DNA of 64,000 nt from an uncultured Collinsella sp. (GTDB lineage Bacteria; Actinomycetota; Coriobacteriia; Coriobacteriales; Coriobacteriaceae). Under the pieces are notes generated by a model, which was not told the origin of the DNA, did not search any database, and was given only the letters and a program-made list of their open reading frames with translations. Position 1 is the first letter of the stretch. Each line of letters opens with the position of its first letter. Of the stretch, positions 29,529-38,250 are shown piece by piece. The stretch covers positions 1 to 64,000 of the forward strand of contig CABUHI010000008.1 in the NCBI GenBank assembly GCA_902491345.1, read 5' to 3'. The position numbers were made by a program, and so were the translations under genes.

Positions 29529-30034
29529 TAGTCGATGGCATAGTTCACCGAGGACCGCACATCCGCCGAACAACCGACGGCGACAAACAGCACCAGCACG
29601 GCCTCGGCGCGCTCGGCGGGCATGAGTTCCGCCGCCTGGGACAGGCGATCGAGCGCGTTGCGATAGAGATTCGTGTCCTGGTGGCACTCTTCGAGCGCGC
29701 GTACCATCGGTTCACCTGCAGGACCGCACACCATATTGATCACAGCCGTGGAGTCCATGGGATTGCGCTGGCGCAGGGCCAGTTGCGACATAATACGCAC
29801 AGCCGAGGTACCGTATTCGGCAAAGTAGCGCTGCTGAAGCGTGCCGACCGGCGCGCGAACGATAAAGCGGGAAACCCAAGAGCGATCGGCGGCTCGACTC
29901 TGCGGGCTGCGGCCGTCGGCGAGCGGACGGGACGAAAGCACCAAGCCGCACAGCTCGATATGGCTCAGATGCGCTGCGCGCTTAAAGATGTCAAACATGG
30001 CCCCGCATGGGGTGAGCTCAACTTGAGATGCCAT
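29096..30034 (-). CDS. FHA-domain protein linked to a Ser/Thr kinase
   Basis: A 312-residue soluble protein. The N-terminal part (about 1-165) is helical and not recognised; a Gly/Ser/Thr-rich linker near 170-185 leads to a C-terminal FHA domain. Its pThr-binding loops are GALATGEG, SARHAH and SSTNGT. It starts three bases after the stop of the upstream kinase gene, so the kinase and its probable phospho-reader are co-translated. Start MASQVELTP at 30034. It is the last gene of the secreted protein-kinase-FHA operon. Confidence 0.82.
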   Translation of the reverse strand: MASQVELTPCGAMFDIFKRAAHLSHIELCGLVLSSRPLADGRSPQSRAADRSWVSRFIVRAPVGTLQQRYFAEYGTSAVRIMSQLALRQRNPMDSTAVINMVCGPAGEPMVRALEECHQDTNLYRNALDRLSQAAELMPAERAEAVLVLFVAVGCSADVRSSVNYAIDYAHATCGGGTSTPRSLGMSMTAGEREPAPAHPLGLLRVQNSFVVSAPRWIQPSEQGVEIGALATGEGDITDVGDDVSARHAHIWCDAQNIWHVEDLSSTNGTVVVNGATRVCIQVEPGRSAQLNPGDELKLGESTTYAILFGAL

Positions 30035-30037
30035 GAC

Positions 30038-31882
30038 CTAGGCCTCCTTGGTCGTAGAAATAGAATCGGACGATACTTCGACAGGTCCGCCAAAAGTACG
30101 GACAGCTGCGGCTCCACCGGCAAGCGGAGTCGCCATCTGGGCTTTTGTGCGTCGCGGTGCCGAAACGGGAAGTTCAAAGGCAAAGCCCATCGCAAGCAAA
30201 AACCACGTAAGCGTATAGGTTGCAACCAGAGCGGCAACAAGGCCGCCCATCACGGCGCGTTGGGAAAATACGCTACATGCAGCCACAACCAGCACCGGAA
30301 CCTCGCAGGCAGAAAGCGCAAGCACACCCTGCAGGAAGCCCGAGCGCCGATCGCGCGCAAGTGCCCCCGCGGCAACGCCGGCTATGCCTGGCAGCGCCAA
30401 CGCCAGTGCGGCAATAATACCCGGTAGCGACCCAGACCACACGAGCGATCCCAAAGTCGCCGTCACGCGAGCGCCCGACGCCAGCAGCGCGGCCGAAACC
30501 ACGACCACAGCCCAAACCACGCCACAGACGACCGTCGCGCCGACCATCAGCGCGCGACGAACCGCGCGGCCAGACGCATCCATGGGGCACGGCGTGAGCG
30601 GCTCGCCGCGAAGCGAACGACCGACATTTTGCGCATAGTGGTCACAAAACGCCGAGAGCGCCGCCTCGACCGCCGCCGGCTCGGGACGATCTTTTTGATG
30701 GCTGGACAGACAGGCCATCACCACGTCGAACAGCTGGGCATCGACAAACGCCAGCGCATCGCGTAGCTCTTCGGAATCCGGCTCAAGCCCTAGCTGCTGG
30801 GCCTGCTCGGCCGCGGCGAGCGCCACATCGGGCTCACGACGAAGCAGCTGAGTCAAATCACAACCGGGCGCATGGGCACCAATAGGATAGTCGGGCCGCG
30901 TGTCCATCTTGAGACGGTAGGGGCTCGCGATGTCGCGCGTCTTTTTGCGCGAACCCGAGGCACCCGAAGTACTCGGCGCGGCTTCGTATGGCGCGACGCC
31001 GGCAATGAGCTCGTAAACCGTGCTTGCCGCGGCGTATACGTCAATCGCCGGCGACATACGCAAAGCGCGCAGGTCGGGAATATCGTCGGTGAGCATCTCG
31101 GGCGGGGCATAGGCAACCGTCGCGCGACGCAGCGTGGCATAGCGCTCCGTAAACGACGCCTTGCCGCCGGTACCGGCCACGGCCGACGCAGGCTCGAGCG
31201 CCAGCGACGAGCCAAAGTCGATCAGGCACAGGTCAAAGGTGCCCTCGGCAAGCTGCCGGTCAAGCGGTAGACGCGCCGTACGCACCATAATATTAGCGGG
31301 CGAGATATCGCGATGGACAAAGCCCTCGCCCACCAGGCTCATACGGCAGAGCAGATCGAACAGGTCGCGACCCAGACGCGCCGCCACAAGCGGCGACAGG
31401 CGTCCGGCATCGTCCACGGCGAGTCGCGAACGCAAGCGGGCAAGTGTCTCGCCCTCGACCCATTCCATGACAATTGCAGGCACACCGTCGACCTCGCCCC
31501 AGCCATAGAGGCGGGGAAAGCCCTTAAGGCCCGAAAGGGCGCGATGGCATTCGTATTCCTCGCGAAACGCCGCCTTGAACTTGGCAACCAGCGCCTCGTG
31601 AGCGGCATCGTCATCAAACTCATCGCGCGTCGGCAAGATGAGCTGCTTGAGTGCCACTGCCTCGCCTTGGGCGTTGACGGCACGCGTCACGCGGCCGATA
31701 CCGCCACGGCGCATGGTGGCATCGTCGGCAAACAGCATCGTAAAACGACGCAGATAGGTAGGCAGTTCGTCCTGACCGAGCGCAATGGCTGGCTCAAACC
31801 CGTCGACACGCGCCAGGCGCAGGCCGACCATGGGATCGCGACCGAGCGATTGTGGTGTGGTGGATGCAAGATCGGTCATCAT
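30038..31882 (-). CDS. Membrane Ser/Thr protein kinase
   Basis: A 614-residue kinase. The catalytic domain covers about 45-400: an atypical Gly loop (MRRGGIGRVTRAV), VALK lysine, HRDISPANIM catalytic loop, IDFGSS magnesium motif and YAPPEML activation-segment end. Several hydrophobic segments follow (about 440-590), so this enzyme is polytopic at the C terminus and lacks PASTA repeats. The ATG pair at 31882/31879 overlaps the stop of the upstream secreted-protein gene (ATGA). It is distinct from the PknB-like kinase at 46 kb and is probably the partner of the FHA protein just downstream. Confidence 0.85.
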   Translation of the reverse strand: MMTDLASTTPQSLGRDPMVGLRLARVDGFEPAIALGQDELPTYLRRFTMLFADDATMRRGGIGRVTRAVNAQGEAVALKQLILPTRDEFDDDAAHEALVAKFKAAFREEYECHRALSGLKGFPRLYGWGEVDGVPAIVMEWVEGETLARLRSRLAVDDAGRLSPLVAARLGRDLFDLLCRMSLVGEGFVHRDISPANIMVRTARLPLDRQLAEGTFDLCLIDFGSSLALEPASAVAGTGGKASFTERYATLRRATVAYAPPEMLTDDIPDLRALRMSPAIDVYAAASTVYELIAGVAPYEAAPSTSGASGSRKKTRDIASPYRLKMDTRPDYPIGAHAPGCDLTQLLRREPDVALAAAEQAQQLGLEPDSEELRDALAFVDAQLFDVVMACLSSHQKDRPEPAAVEAALSAFCDHYAQNVGRSLRGEPLTPCPMDASGRAVRRALMVGATVVCGVVWAVVVVSAALLASGARVTATLGSLVWSGSLPGIIAALALALPGIAGVAAGALARDRRSGFLQGVLALSACEVPVLVVAACSVFSQRAVMGGLVAALVATYTLTWFLLAMGFAFELPVSAPRRTKAQMATPLAGGAAAVRTFGGPVEVSSDSISTTKEA

Positions 31883-32784
31883 AGGGCAAGCGCCGCCACG
31901 TTATTGTTGAAGTTACCGAGCGCGACGTCATCATCGCCGTAATGGCCGACCCATTGACATAGGTTGGTGTAACAGCCCCACAGATTGGCATACTGCTGAT
32001 ACCACCTTGACCGGGGCGAGAATGTCTGACGACCGAACTCGGCTCGAATGACAAACATCTCCCCGACCAGGCTGTCGCACGGCCTGGGATCTCCCGTAGA
32101 GTTATAGGTCGAGACCACGTCATTGGCACGAGAAACATAGCCGTCGAGCATGTTGTACTTGGTCACAAGCCAACTGTGAATGCTCTCTTCCTCAGCAGCG
32201 GAAAGGCCGCCGGAGTTTGCATCGTTGTCAGTGTTGCCGCCCGTCGAGCCGCCGTTTCCAGGCCCTCCGGTAGAGGAACCCGACCCAGAGCCGCCGCCCG
32301 AACTCGATGAATCCGAGCCGGAGCCAGAAGTATCCGAGCTACCGGGCTTTCCGGACTGCTGGGCGTCCTGCTCCTTTTGCTGCTCGACCTTATTCACCGT
32401 TGCCGCCACGCTATTGTTGGACAATCGATCGATGATCTTGGTGTTGGTGAGCACGATGGTTTTGCCATTGGCAAGCGTGACTTCGTTGTCCGGGGCCTCG
32501 GCGCCGTCCGCATCGTCGGTGCCAAACACAATATGCCCGACCACACTTGCCCAAGCATATCCAGTCGTGGTGCCCAGATCGCTTTTGACCTCATGCCCCA
32601 CGCGCGGCTCGCGTGCGGCATGCGCCTGCATCATGGACGGCACGGTCATGCCATAGGCAGAAACGCCAGCTATGACCAGCACCAGCGAGCACGACAGCAG
32701 TGCGTACGCCCGCGGTGCCAAGCCCAGTCGGCGTCGCATGCGCACCGCGGCGCCGCGCTTTATCTGAGTGCCACCGGGCCGCAT
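31879..32784 (-). CDS. Anchored extracytoplasmic protein with Ser/Gly linker
   Basis: A 301-residue protein with a basic N terminus, one hydrophobic span near 25-45 (YALLSCSLVLVIAGVSAYG), an N-domain, a low-complexity Ser/Gly linker of about 50 residues and a C-terminal domain with three cysteines (CDS, WGCYTNLCQW). The family is not recognised. GGAGGAGAACGC before the ATG at 32784 sets the start; an earlier ORF start lies inside the upstream terminator. Coupling to the kinase suggests an external sensor or a phosphorylation-controlled surface protein, by inference only. Confidence 0.72.
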   Translation of the reverse strand: MRPGGTQIKRGAAVRMRRRLGLAPRAYALLSCSLVLVIAGVSAYGMTVPSMMQAHAAREPRVGHEVKSDLGTTTGYAWASVVGHIVFGTDDADGAEAPDNEVTLANGKTIVLTNTKIIDRLSNNSVAATVNKVEQQKEQDAQQSGKPGSSDTSGSGSDSSSSGGGSGSGSSTGGPGNGGSTGGNTDNDANSGGLSAAEEESIHSWLVTKYNMLDGYVSRANDVVSTYNSTGDPRPCDSLVGEMFVIRAEFGRQTFSPRSRWYQQYANLWGCYTNLCQWVGHYGDDDVALGNFNNNVAALAL

Positions 32785-32800
32785 GCGTTCTCCTCCAACA

Positions 32801-32824
32801 AAAACACGCCGCTCAGAAGCGGCG
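32801..32824 (-). terminator. Terminator after recR
   Basis: The arms CGCCGCT and AGCGGCG are followed on the minus strand by TGTTTTTG. It separates recR from the secreted protein-kinase-FHA operon, whose binding site lies immediately after it. Confidence 0.7.
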
Positions 32825-33029
32825 CATTCATTCGAATCCATATTTGAGTGTATCAGCGAACCCAAAAGGTTGCGCTACGAATGGGCAAATTAAGGATGCG
32901 AGCGGAAGCATCCATGCGATAAGCGGATACGAAGCATCTTTGTTGCACAACAAACTCACAGTCGCACGGGGAAATTATGACTACCCCGTGCATCGCGAGG
33001 AAAACATACGGCAGGAGCAGGCTCGCCAC

Positions 33030-33626
33030 CTAAATCGTGCGACGGGCCTCGATGGCGCGCCCAAGCGTAAGCTCGTCGGCATACTCCAGGTCGCCGCCCA
33101 CGGGAAGGCCGCTTGCCAGACGCGATACCTCGACGCCCAGCGGCTTGATAGTGCGGGCCAGGTAGCTCGCCGTGGTCTCGCCCTCAATATTGGGGTTGGT
33201 GGCGATGATGACCTCGTGGATGTCCTCGTGGCCCAAGCGTGCCAGCAGCTCGCGGATGTGCAACTGCTCGGGACCAATCTTGTCCATGGGGCTGATCACA
33301 CCGCCCAATACGTGGTAGAGGCCGTGGTAGCTGCCCGTGCGCTCGATCGCCTGGACGTCGCGCGGCTCGCCCACAACGCAAATGCGAGTGGTGTCGCGCA
33401 TCGGGTCCTGGCAGATGGAGCACTCATCGGCCGTGGCGTAGTTAAAGCAACGACTGCAAAAGTGGACCTCCTGCTTGACCTCCAGGATGGCCTCGGCCAG
33501 GCGGCGGGCCTCCTCGGCATCGGCCTCGAGCAGGTAATAGGCGATGCGCTGGGCCGACTTGGGACCAATGCCCGGCAGACGACCCAGTTCATCGAGCAGT
33601 TTTTGCAGACTGTGATTCGCACTCAT
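33030..33626 (-). CDS. recR: Recombination mediator RecR
   Basis: A 198-residue protein of standard length. RecR forms a ring clamp that, with RecF/RecO, loads RecA on gapped DNA. An N-terminal helix-hairpin-helix (LPGIGPKSAQRIAYYL), a four-Cys zinc site (CSRCFNYATADECSIC), a TOPRIM domain with ICVVGEPRDVQAIE and a Walker B-like C-terminal segment are all visible. It follows ybaB by 13 bases, the usual ybaB-recR pair. Confidence 0.97.
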   Translation of the reverse strand: MSANHSLQKLLDELGRLPGIGPKSAQRIAYYLLEADAEEARRLAEAILEVKQEVHFCSRCFNYATADECSICQDPMRDTTRICVVGEPRDVQAIERTGSYHGLYHVLGGVISPMDKIGPEQLHIRELLARLGHEDIHEVIIATNPNIEGETTASYLARTIKPLGVEVSRLASGLPVGGDLEYADELTLGRAIEARRTI

Positions 33627-33639
33627 ATATATGCGTGTC

Positions 33640-33960
33640 TTAGAACGGCATGCCCGGGATGTTGAGGCCGCCGGTGATGGCGCCCATCTGCTTGTTGGCG
33701 AGCTCGTTGACGCCGCGGACGGCCTCGTTGACGGCAGCCATGATCATGTCCTGCAGCATATCGACGTCCTCGGGATCGAGGGCATCGGGGTCGATGGTGA
33801 GGTTGACGAGCTCCATCTCGCCGTTAACGGTCACCTTGACCATGCCGCCGCCGGCAGAGGCGTCGACGGTCTGGGACTTGAGGTTCTCCTGCGCGGCGGC
33901 AAGCTGCTCCTGCATCTTGCGAGCCTGCTTCATCATCTGCTGCATGTTCATACCGGCCAT
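33640..33960 (-). CDS. ybaB: YbaB/EbfC nucleoid-associated protein
   Basis: A 106-residue DNA-binding protein forming a tweezer-like dimer. The Met/Gln-rich N-terminal helix (MNMQQMMKQARKMQEQLAAAQ), the VTVNGEMELVNLTIDP strands and a C-terminal helix fit the family. It normally sits between dnaX and recR; here recR follows directly but dnaX is 0.8 kb away beyond an antiparallel gene. AAAGGAGCC precedes the ATG. Confidence 0.93.
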   Translation of the reverse strand: MAGMNMQQMMKQARKMQEQLAAAQENLKSQTVDASAGGGMVKVTVNGEMELVNLTIDPDALDPEDVDMLQDMIMAAVNEAVRGVNELANKQMGAITGGLNIPGMPF

Positions 33961-34300
33961 GATGGCTCCTTTACGTGCGGCCGCACGCCGAGCTGCAAGG
34001 GCAGCCGGAGCACGGCGGGACTTTCAAACTCAAAAATCGTACCACGGCGCGAGGCCAGCGAACGGGGCGGACACGCTACCTCAGTCGATATACATGTCCT
34101 GGAGTGCAAGCCGCACCCAAAAATTATGCGAAGTTGAATAATTTGCATCTGCATAATATTGAAAGCTAAATCTTGTAGAGCCGGAATCCGACATTTTCTG
34201 CGTACCACTAAATGGCTAAATGCCGAGCCACTACTCGAGGCGGCGCACATGGCGGTGGGGTATAATTTGATTGCTATAGATAGCAATTTTGAGGTACCCC
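33961..34300. other. Intergenic region upstream of ybaB and of the antiparallel gene
   Basis: 340 bases between divergent genes. An AT-rich stretch (about 34120-34170) is the likely start region of the ybaB-recR transcript. On the plus strand TATAAT at 34261-34266 is a good -10 box for the gene at 34301, with a poor -35. No RNA gene was recognised; in particular no SRP RNA core. Confidence 0.45.
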
Positions 34301-34774
34301 ATGAATGCCCCCGACGTGCTCCAAAACATCCGCTCAAAACACCCCGTTGCGTATTTGGTTCTCTATCTCTTTGTCGGCTGGACATTGCTGGTTGTCATCA
34401 CCCATGCTATAGCCTTTGGAGCAGAGCTGCTGATAGCCAGCTCGGACCAGCCCGTCGTCAAATGGGAGACGACCGATGAGTGCACCGACGGAACCCGAAC
34501 CGTTTACTACAACAGCCCGTCCCTCTACCAAGAGTTCAAGGTCAAGATAAAGGACTCCAAGATTGTCGATGCCGAACCAGGCGCTTTCTTGACAATCGGA
34601 GCAACCCTCAACGCCGAGCAAGTCGAGTACACGGACAGCTATGCGGCGTATCGTATCGACCTCAGCATCCTAGGCCGACCGTCGCGTACCTGCCTGCTCG
34701 AATGCGAGATACGCGGCACCACGTTGCACATGTCCGAAATACAGATGCGCCCGGGCAAAGGGTTCTCTTCTTGA
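34301..34774 (+). CDS. Small single-pass membrane protein
   Basis: A 157-residue protein that I do not recognise. A hydrophobic span lies at about 17-48 (HPVAYLVLYLFVGWTLLVVI), followed by a beta-rich domain with three cysteines, probably extracytoplasmic. GAGG eight bases before the ATG at 34301 decides the start, and TATAAT lies 35 bases upstream. It is transcribed against dnaX and ybaB, into whose usual operon it seems to have been inserted. Its third-position GC is somewhat lower than its neighbours. Confidence 0.65.
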   Translation: MNAPDVLQNIRSKHPVAYLVLYLFVGWTLLVVITHAIAFGAELLIASSDQPVVKWETTDECTDGTRTVYYNSPSLYQEFKVKIKDSKIVDAEPGAFLTIGATLNAEQVEYTDSYAAYRIDLSILGRPSRTCLLECEIRGTTLHMSEIQMRPGKGFSS

Positions 34775-34795
34775 GCAGTATACCCGCCTGCGCAG

Positions 34796-37273
34796 CTACT
34801 CCACCGGTTTGAAGATGGTGGACTGGCCGAAGACGCTGCGGATGAGGGCTTTGGCCTCGTCCTCGGTCTGCGGGATGCTCGGGGCTGCGCCCTGATGGCC
34901 GAAGGGGCTGCCAGCACCGGGATTGGATTCCCAGGGAGCGGCGGGGACGTCGTCGTTTGCAGAGGCTGCGGGTGCCACAGCAGCGGCCTTGGTCGCGGAC
35001 GCCGCACCCGGCACGTCGAACGGGGGCAGATCGTCCCCGCCGGCATCGGCAGCAAAACCACCGACCATAGCATCGTCGTAGGGCACCTGCTCGGATTCCC
35101 ATGGCGCAGCCTGCGCAGGCGGCTGAGCCATGGGGACGGACGCGCGCTCGGGCGCTCGGGGCGCGGGCTCGGTCGGGAGCTTGCCCGTGGCAGGAGCACC
35201 GGCAGGGTTGTCGGAGCGCAGCCAAGGGGCCTTGGCCAGGTCGGATGACTTGGGCGCAGGCGCGGCAGCGGACTTGGGCGCGGGGATCGGAGCAGCCGGT
35301 TTGGGCGCAGCGGGTTCAGGCGCCGACGGGGTCGGTGCCGCTACCGGCGCCGCTTTTGGCTGCGTCGCGCTGGCGCTCGAGGATGCAGGGGGCACCGAGG
35401 ACACGGGTTGCGGGTCCGCAGATACCGCAGCCCGTGCAGATGGAGAATGCTCCTCATGTTGAGGAGCCGGCGCGCCACCCCCATCCAGGACATAGTCGAC
35501 GGTACGACGACCGAAGACCGCGCAGACCGTCGGCAGGACCACCGACTGCGTATCGGCGCGACCGAGCATCTTGATGGCAAAAGTCGAACCCGCGGGGAAC
35601 GAGACCGTGAGCTTGGAGCCGTCGTCGGCCGTGGCGCGGGCGTTGAGCAAAAGCCCTGCGTAGGAGGCCTGACGAGCCTTGACGCGCTCGACGACCTCGG
35701 CCCATTTGCGCTGGAGCTCGCCGGCGTCCTCAACCGCGGGGGTCTCGGCAGCACCGGCGGCGGCAACCTGGGCGGCGTTGTTGGGCTTGGACACCGACAC
35801 GGTCGATGCAGCAGGCGCGGAAGCCGGAGCCGCAACGGGCTGAGGTGCAGGCGTTACAGGTCTGGGCGCCGGCGCAGGAGCCGCGGACTTGGTCGCAGGC
35901 TGGGCAGCCGGAACAGCAGCGCCGCGGTCCCAAGGCATACCGCCCTGGCGCGCGGACGTAGCAGCGGGGGCAGCGGATGCCGCCGGAGCGGCAGCACGAG
36001 CGCCCGAAATGAGCGTCGGCTGTTGGGCAGCAGCGGGTACGGATGCTGCAGGCGCGGCGGCCTGAGCAGCAGCCACGCTCGCCGGCACGGCGCCGTTGGC
36101 AATCATGGCCTCCAGGCGTGCCACGCGCTCGGCCAATGCCTCAATCGTTAAATCGGCCTCGGGACGCGCCAGACGCGTGCAGGCAATCTCGAGCACCAGG
36201 CGCACGTCGCTCGCGCCCCTCATCTCCAGTGCGGCATCGTCGAGCACCGTCAGCACGCGGGCCAGGCGGTCGGCAGGATGCTCGCCAAAGGCAGCGGCCT
36301 CGGCAGCAAGCGCCTCGGCCTGCTCGGAGCCGCCCTCAAACAGCTCGGCACGGGCACCGGCAACGCAGGCAACGTACACGTCGCGCACATGCGCCACCAG
36401 GTCGCGCGTCAGCTCCAGCAGGTCATTGCCCTCCTCGACCTGCGCACGGATCAGTCCATAGAGCTCGGCAACATCGCGATCGGCAATGGCGCGGGAAAAC
36501 TCGCCCAGAATCTGGTCCGAAACCTCGCCCAAAAGCGAGCGGGCGTCGTCCGCATGCACAGAACCGTTGCCAAAGACGCTCAGCTGCTCCAGCGTGGAAA
36601 GCGCGTCGCGCATACCGCCCTTGGCATGGCGCGCCACAATGGCGAGTGCCTCGTCGTCGTAATCGAAGCCCTCCTGCTCGCACACGTAAGACAGGCGATG
36701 CTCGATATCCTCGTTGCCGATGCGGTGGAAATCGAAGCGCTGGCAGCGTGAGAGAATGGTCTCCAGAATCTTTTGCGGGTCGGTGGTGCACAGCACAAAG
36801 ATCACGTGTGCCGGCGGCTCCTCAAGCGTCTTGAGCAGCGCGTTGAACGCCGCCGTCGTGAGCATGTGGACCTCGTCGATGATATAAATCTTGTACTTGC
36901 CGCGCACTGGGGCAAAGTTGACGGAGTTGATGATCTCCTCGCGCACGTTGTCCACGCCGGTACGGCTTGCGGCATCGAGCTCGTAGACATCGGGGTGGTT
37001 ACCCTCGGCAATGAGCTCGCACTCCTCGCAAGTACCGTCGGGCATGCAGCCGCTTGCACCCTCGGCGCGCGCCGCCTCGGCATTGCGGCACAGCAGCGCC
37101 TTGGCCAGAATGCGCGCCATGGTGGTCTTGCCCGTGCCGCGCGGTCCGCAGAACAGGTAGGCGTGGGACAGGCGCCCCTCGGTGATGGCGTGCTCGAGCG
37201 TCGAGACGATATGCTGCTGGCCCACCACGGAGTCAAAGGTGAGCGGGCGATACTTTCGGTACAACGATTCCAT
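34796..37273 (-). CDS. dnaX: DNA polymerase III subunit gamma/tau
   Basis: An 825-residue clamp-loader ATPase. The N-terminal 370 residues carry the AAA+ core: YRKYRPLTFDSVVGQ, Walker A GPRGTGKTT, a four-Cys zinc module around CMPDGTCEEC, DEVHML Walker B and the arginine finger in SRCQRFDF. Residues 400-800 are Ala/Pro/Gln-rich, typical of a long actinobacterial tau tail, with a short folded segment near 510-600. The start at 37273 (MESLYRKYRP) follows GGGGGAG; a longer frame upstream crosses the divergent promoter. No frameshift signal for a short gamma form was identified. Confidence 0.95.
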   Translation of the reverse strand: MESLYRKYRPLTFDSVVGQQHIVSTLEHAITEGRLSHAYLFCGPRGTGKTTMARILAKALLCRNAEAARAEGASGCMPDGTCEECELIAEGNHPDVYELDAASRTGVDNVREEIINSVNFAPVRGKYKIYIIDEVHMLTTAAFNALLKTLEEPPAHVIFVLCTTDPQKILETILSRCQRFDFHRIGNEDIEHRLSYVCEQEGFDYDDEALAIVARHAKGGMRDALSTLEQLSVFGNGSVHADDARSLLGEVSDQILGEFSRAIADRDVAELYGLIRAQVEEGNDLLELTRDLVAHVRDVYVACVAGARAELFEGGSEQAEALAAEAAAFGEHPADRLARVLTVLDDAALEMRGASDVRLVLEIACTRLARPEADLTIEALAERVARLEAMIANGAVPASVAAAQAAAPAASVPAAAQQPTLISGARAAAPAASAAPAATSARQGGMPWDRGAAVPAAQPATKSAAPAPAPRPVTPAPQPVAAPASAPAASTVSVSKPNNAAQVAAAGAAETPAVEDAGELQRKWAEVVERVKARQASYAGLLLNARATADDGSKLTVSFPAGSTFAIKMLGRADTQSVVLPTVCAVFGRRTVDYVLDGGGAPAPQHEEHSPSARAAVSADPQPVSSVPPASSSASATQPKAAPVAAPTPSAPEPAAPKPAAPIPAPKSAAAPAPKSSDLAKAPWLRSDNPAGAPATGKLPTEPAPRAPERASVPMAQPPAQAAPWESEQVPYDDAMVGGFAADAGGDDLPPFDVPGAASATKAAAVAPAASANDDVPAAPWESNPGAGSPFGHQGAAPSIPQTEDEAKALIRSVFGQSTIFKPVE

Positions 37274-37389
37274 GGGTGCTCCCCCGGGTATACTGAGTCT
37301 TGTTGCCGCGGCGGCCATGTGGTCGCACGGCATACTGCATTCCATAATAACCCGTACGGCGAGCCCGCCGCGATAGGAGTCCAAAGAGC

Positions 37390-38106
37390 ATGGCAGACGC
37401 AGAGAGCAACCTCGTTCCCTCCGAAGCAGCCGACCAGGTCGAGGTCGCGCTCGAGGAGCAGGCCGCAGCCGATGACGGCATCCTGTACCTCAACGAGTAC
37501 CAGTACGAAAACGACCTGGTCACCGACTTCGCCCGCCTGGTCGCCTCGCCCAGGCGTCGCGGCTCGCTGTATGTCGCCGCGGCAGTTGCCGCGCTCATCG
37601 GCATCGGCATGCTGGTGGCCGGCGGCAGCTGGATCAAGTTCGGCGTCGTGTTGATCGTGTTCGGCGCCTTTTTGGCCTGGTGGAGCAAGAACCTGCACCA
37701 CACGCTCGCCCGCGACTTTATCGACGCCGTCGAGGCCGACGAGTCCATGGGTGGCCGCTATCGCCGCGTCGCCGCCAACGAGGACGGCCTGATGGTTTGG
37801 GGCAAGAGCGGCAAGTCGCAGTTCTTCCCGTTTGACAAGCTCGACCACGTACTCGACGGCGAGCGCATCTTTGTGGCCATGTTCGCCGACCAGGGCGTGA
37901 CGATCCCCAAGGACACCTTCGTCCGTGGCGATGCCGAGCAGTTCGGTCCCTTCCTCAAGGCCCGCATCAACAAAAAACTCCGCATCGAGACCAAGAAGAA
38001 GAAAATGAAGGCCGAGAAGGCCGCCGCCGAGGCCAAGCAGGGCGACAAGCCCCAGGACAACAAGGGCAAGCAGCGCAAGCAGAAGAAGAACAAGAAGAAG
38101 CGCTAA
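37390..38106 (+). CDS. Two-helix membrane protein with YcxB-like domain
   Basis: A 238-residue protein. An acidic N terminus is followed by two closely spaced hydrophobic spans (about 58-76 and 80-97). A cytoplasmic beta domain (KSQFFPFDKLDHVLDGERIFVAMF) is like the YcxB C-terminal domain. The tail is extremely Lys-rich (about the last 45 residues) and could bind nucleic acid or lipid head groups. Divergent from dnaX by 116 bases and upstream of the kinase-FHA operon; function is unknown. Confidence 0.7.
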   Translation: MADAESNLVPSEAADQVEVALEEQAAADDGILYLNEYQYENDLVTDFARLVASPRRRGSLYVAAAVAALIGIGMLVAGGSWIKFGVVLIVFGAFLAWWSKNLHHTLARDFIDAVEADESMGGRYRRVAANEDGLMVWGKSGKSQFFPFDKLDHVLDGERIFVAMFADQGVTIPKDTFVRGDAEQFGPFLKARINKKLRIETKKKKMKAEKAAAEAKQGDKPQDNKGKQRKQKKNKKKR

Positions 38107-38250
38107 GGCCAAGCCAGACGGGCAGCCTCGCATCCCGCTATCCTCCCCATGCACCCGAGCGTGCTACACTAGCAGCATCTATGCCACCGCGAACGGCTCG
38201 GCCCCGCGCCCGCCGCTCGCAAACGAACTTTAAACGCACGAGGGTTGGCC

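Noticed and set aside
37274..37389. Search for an SRP (4.5S) RNA near dnaX
   Set aside because: The conserved GGAAGG...AGCAGCC core was not seen in this interval or around recR.
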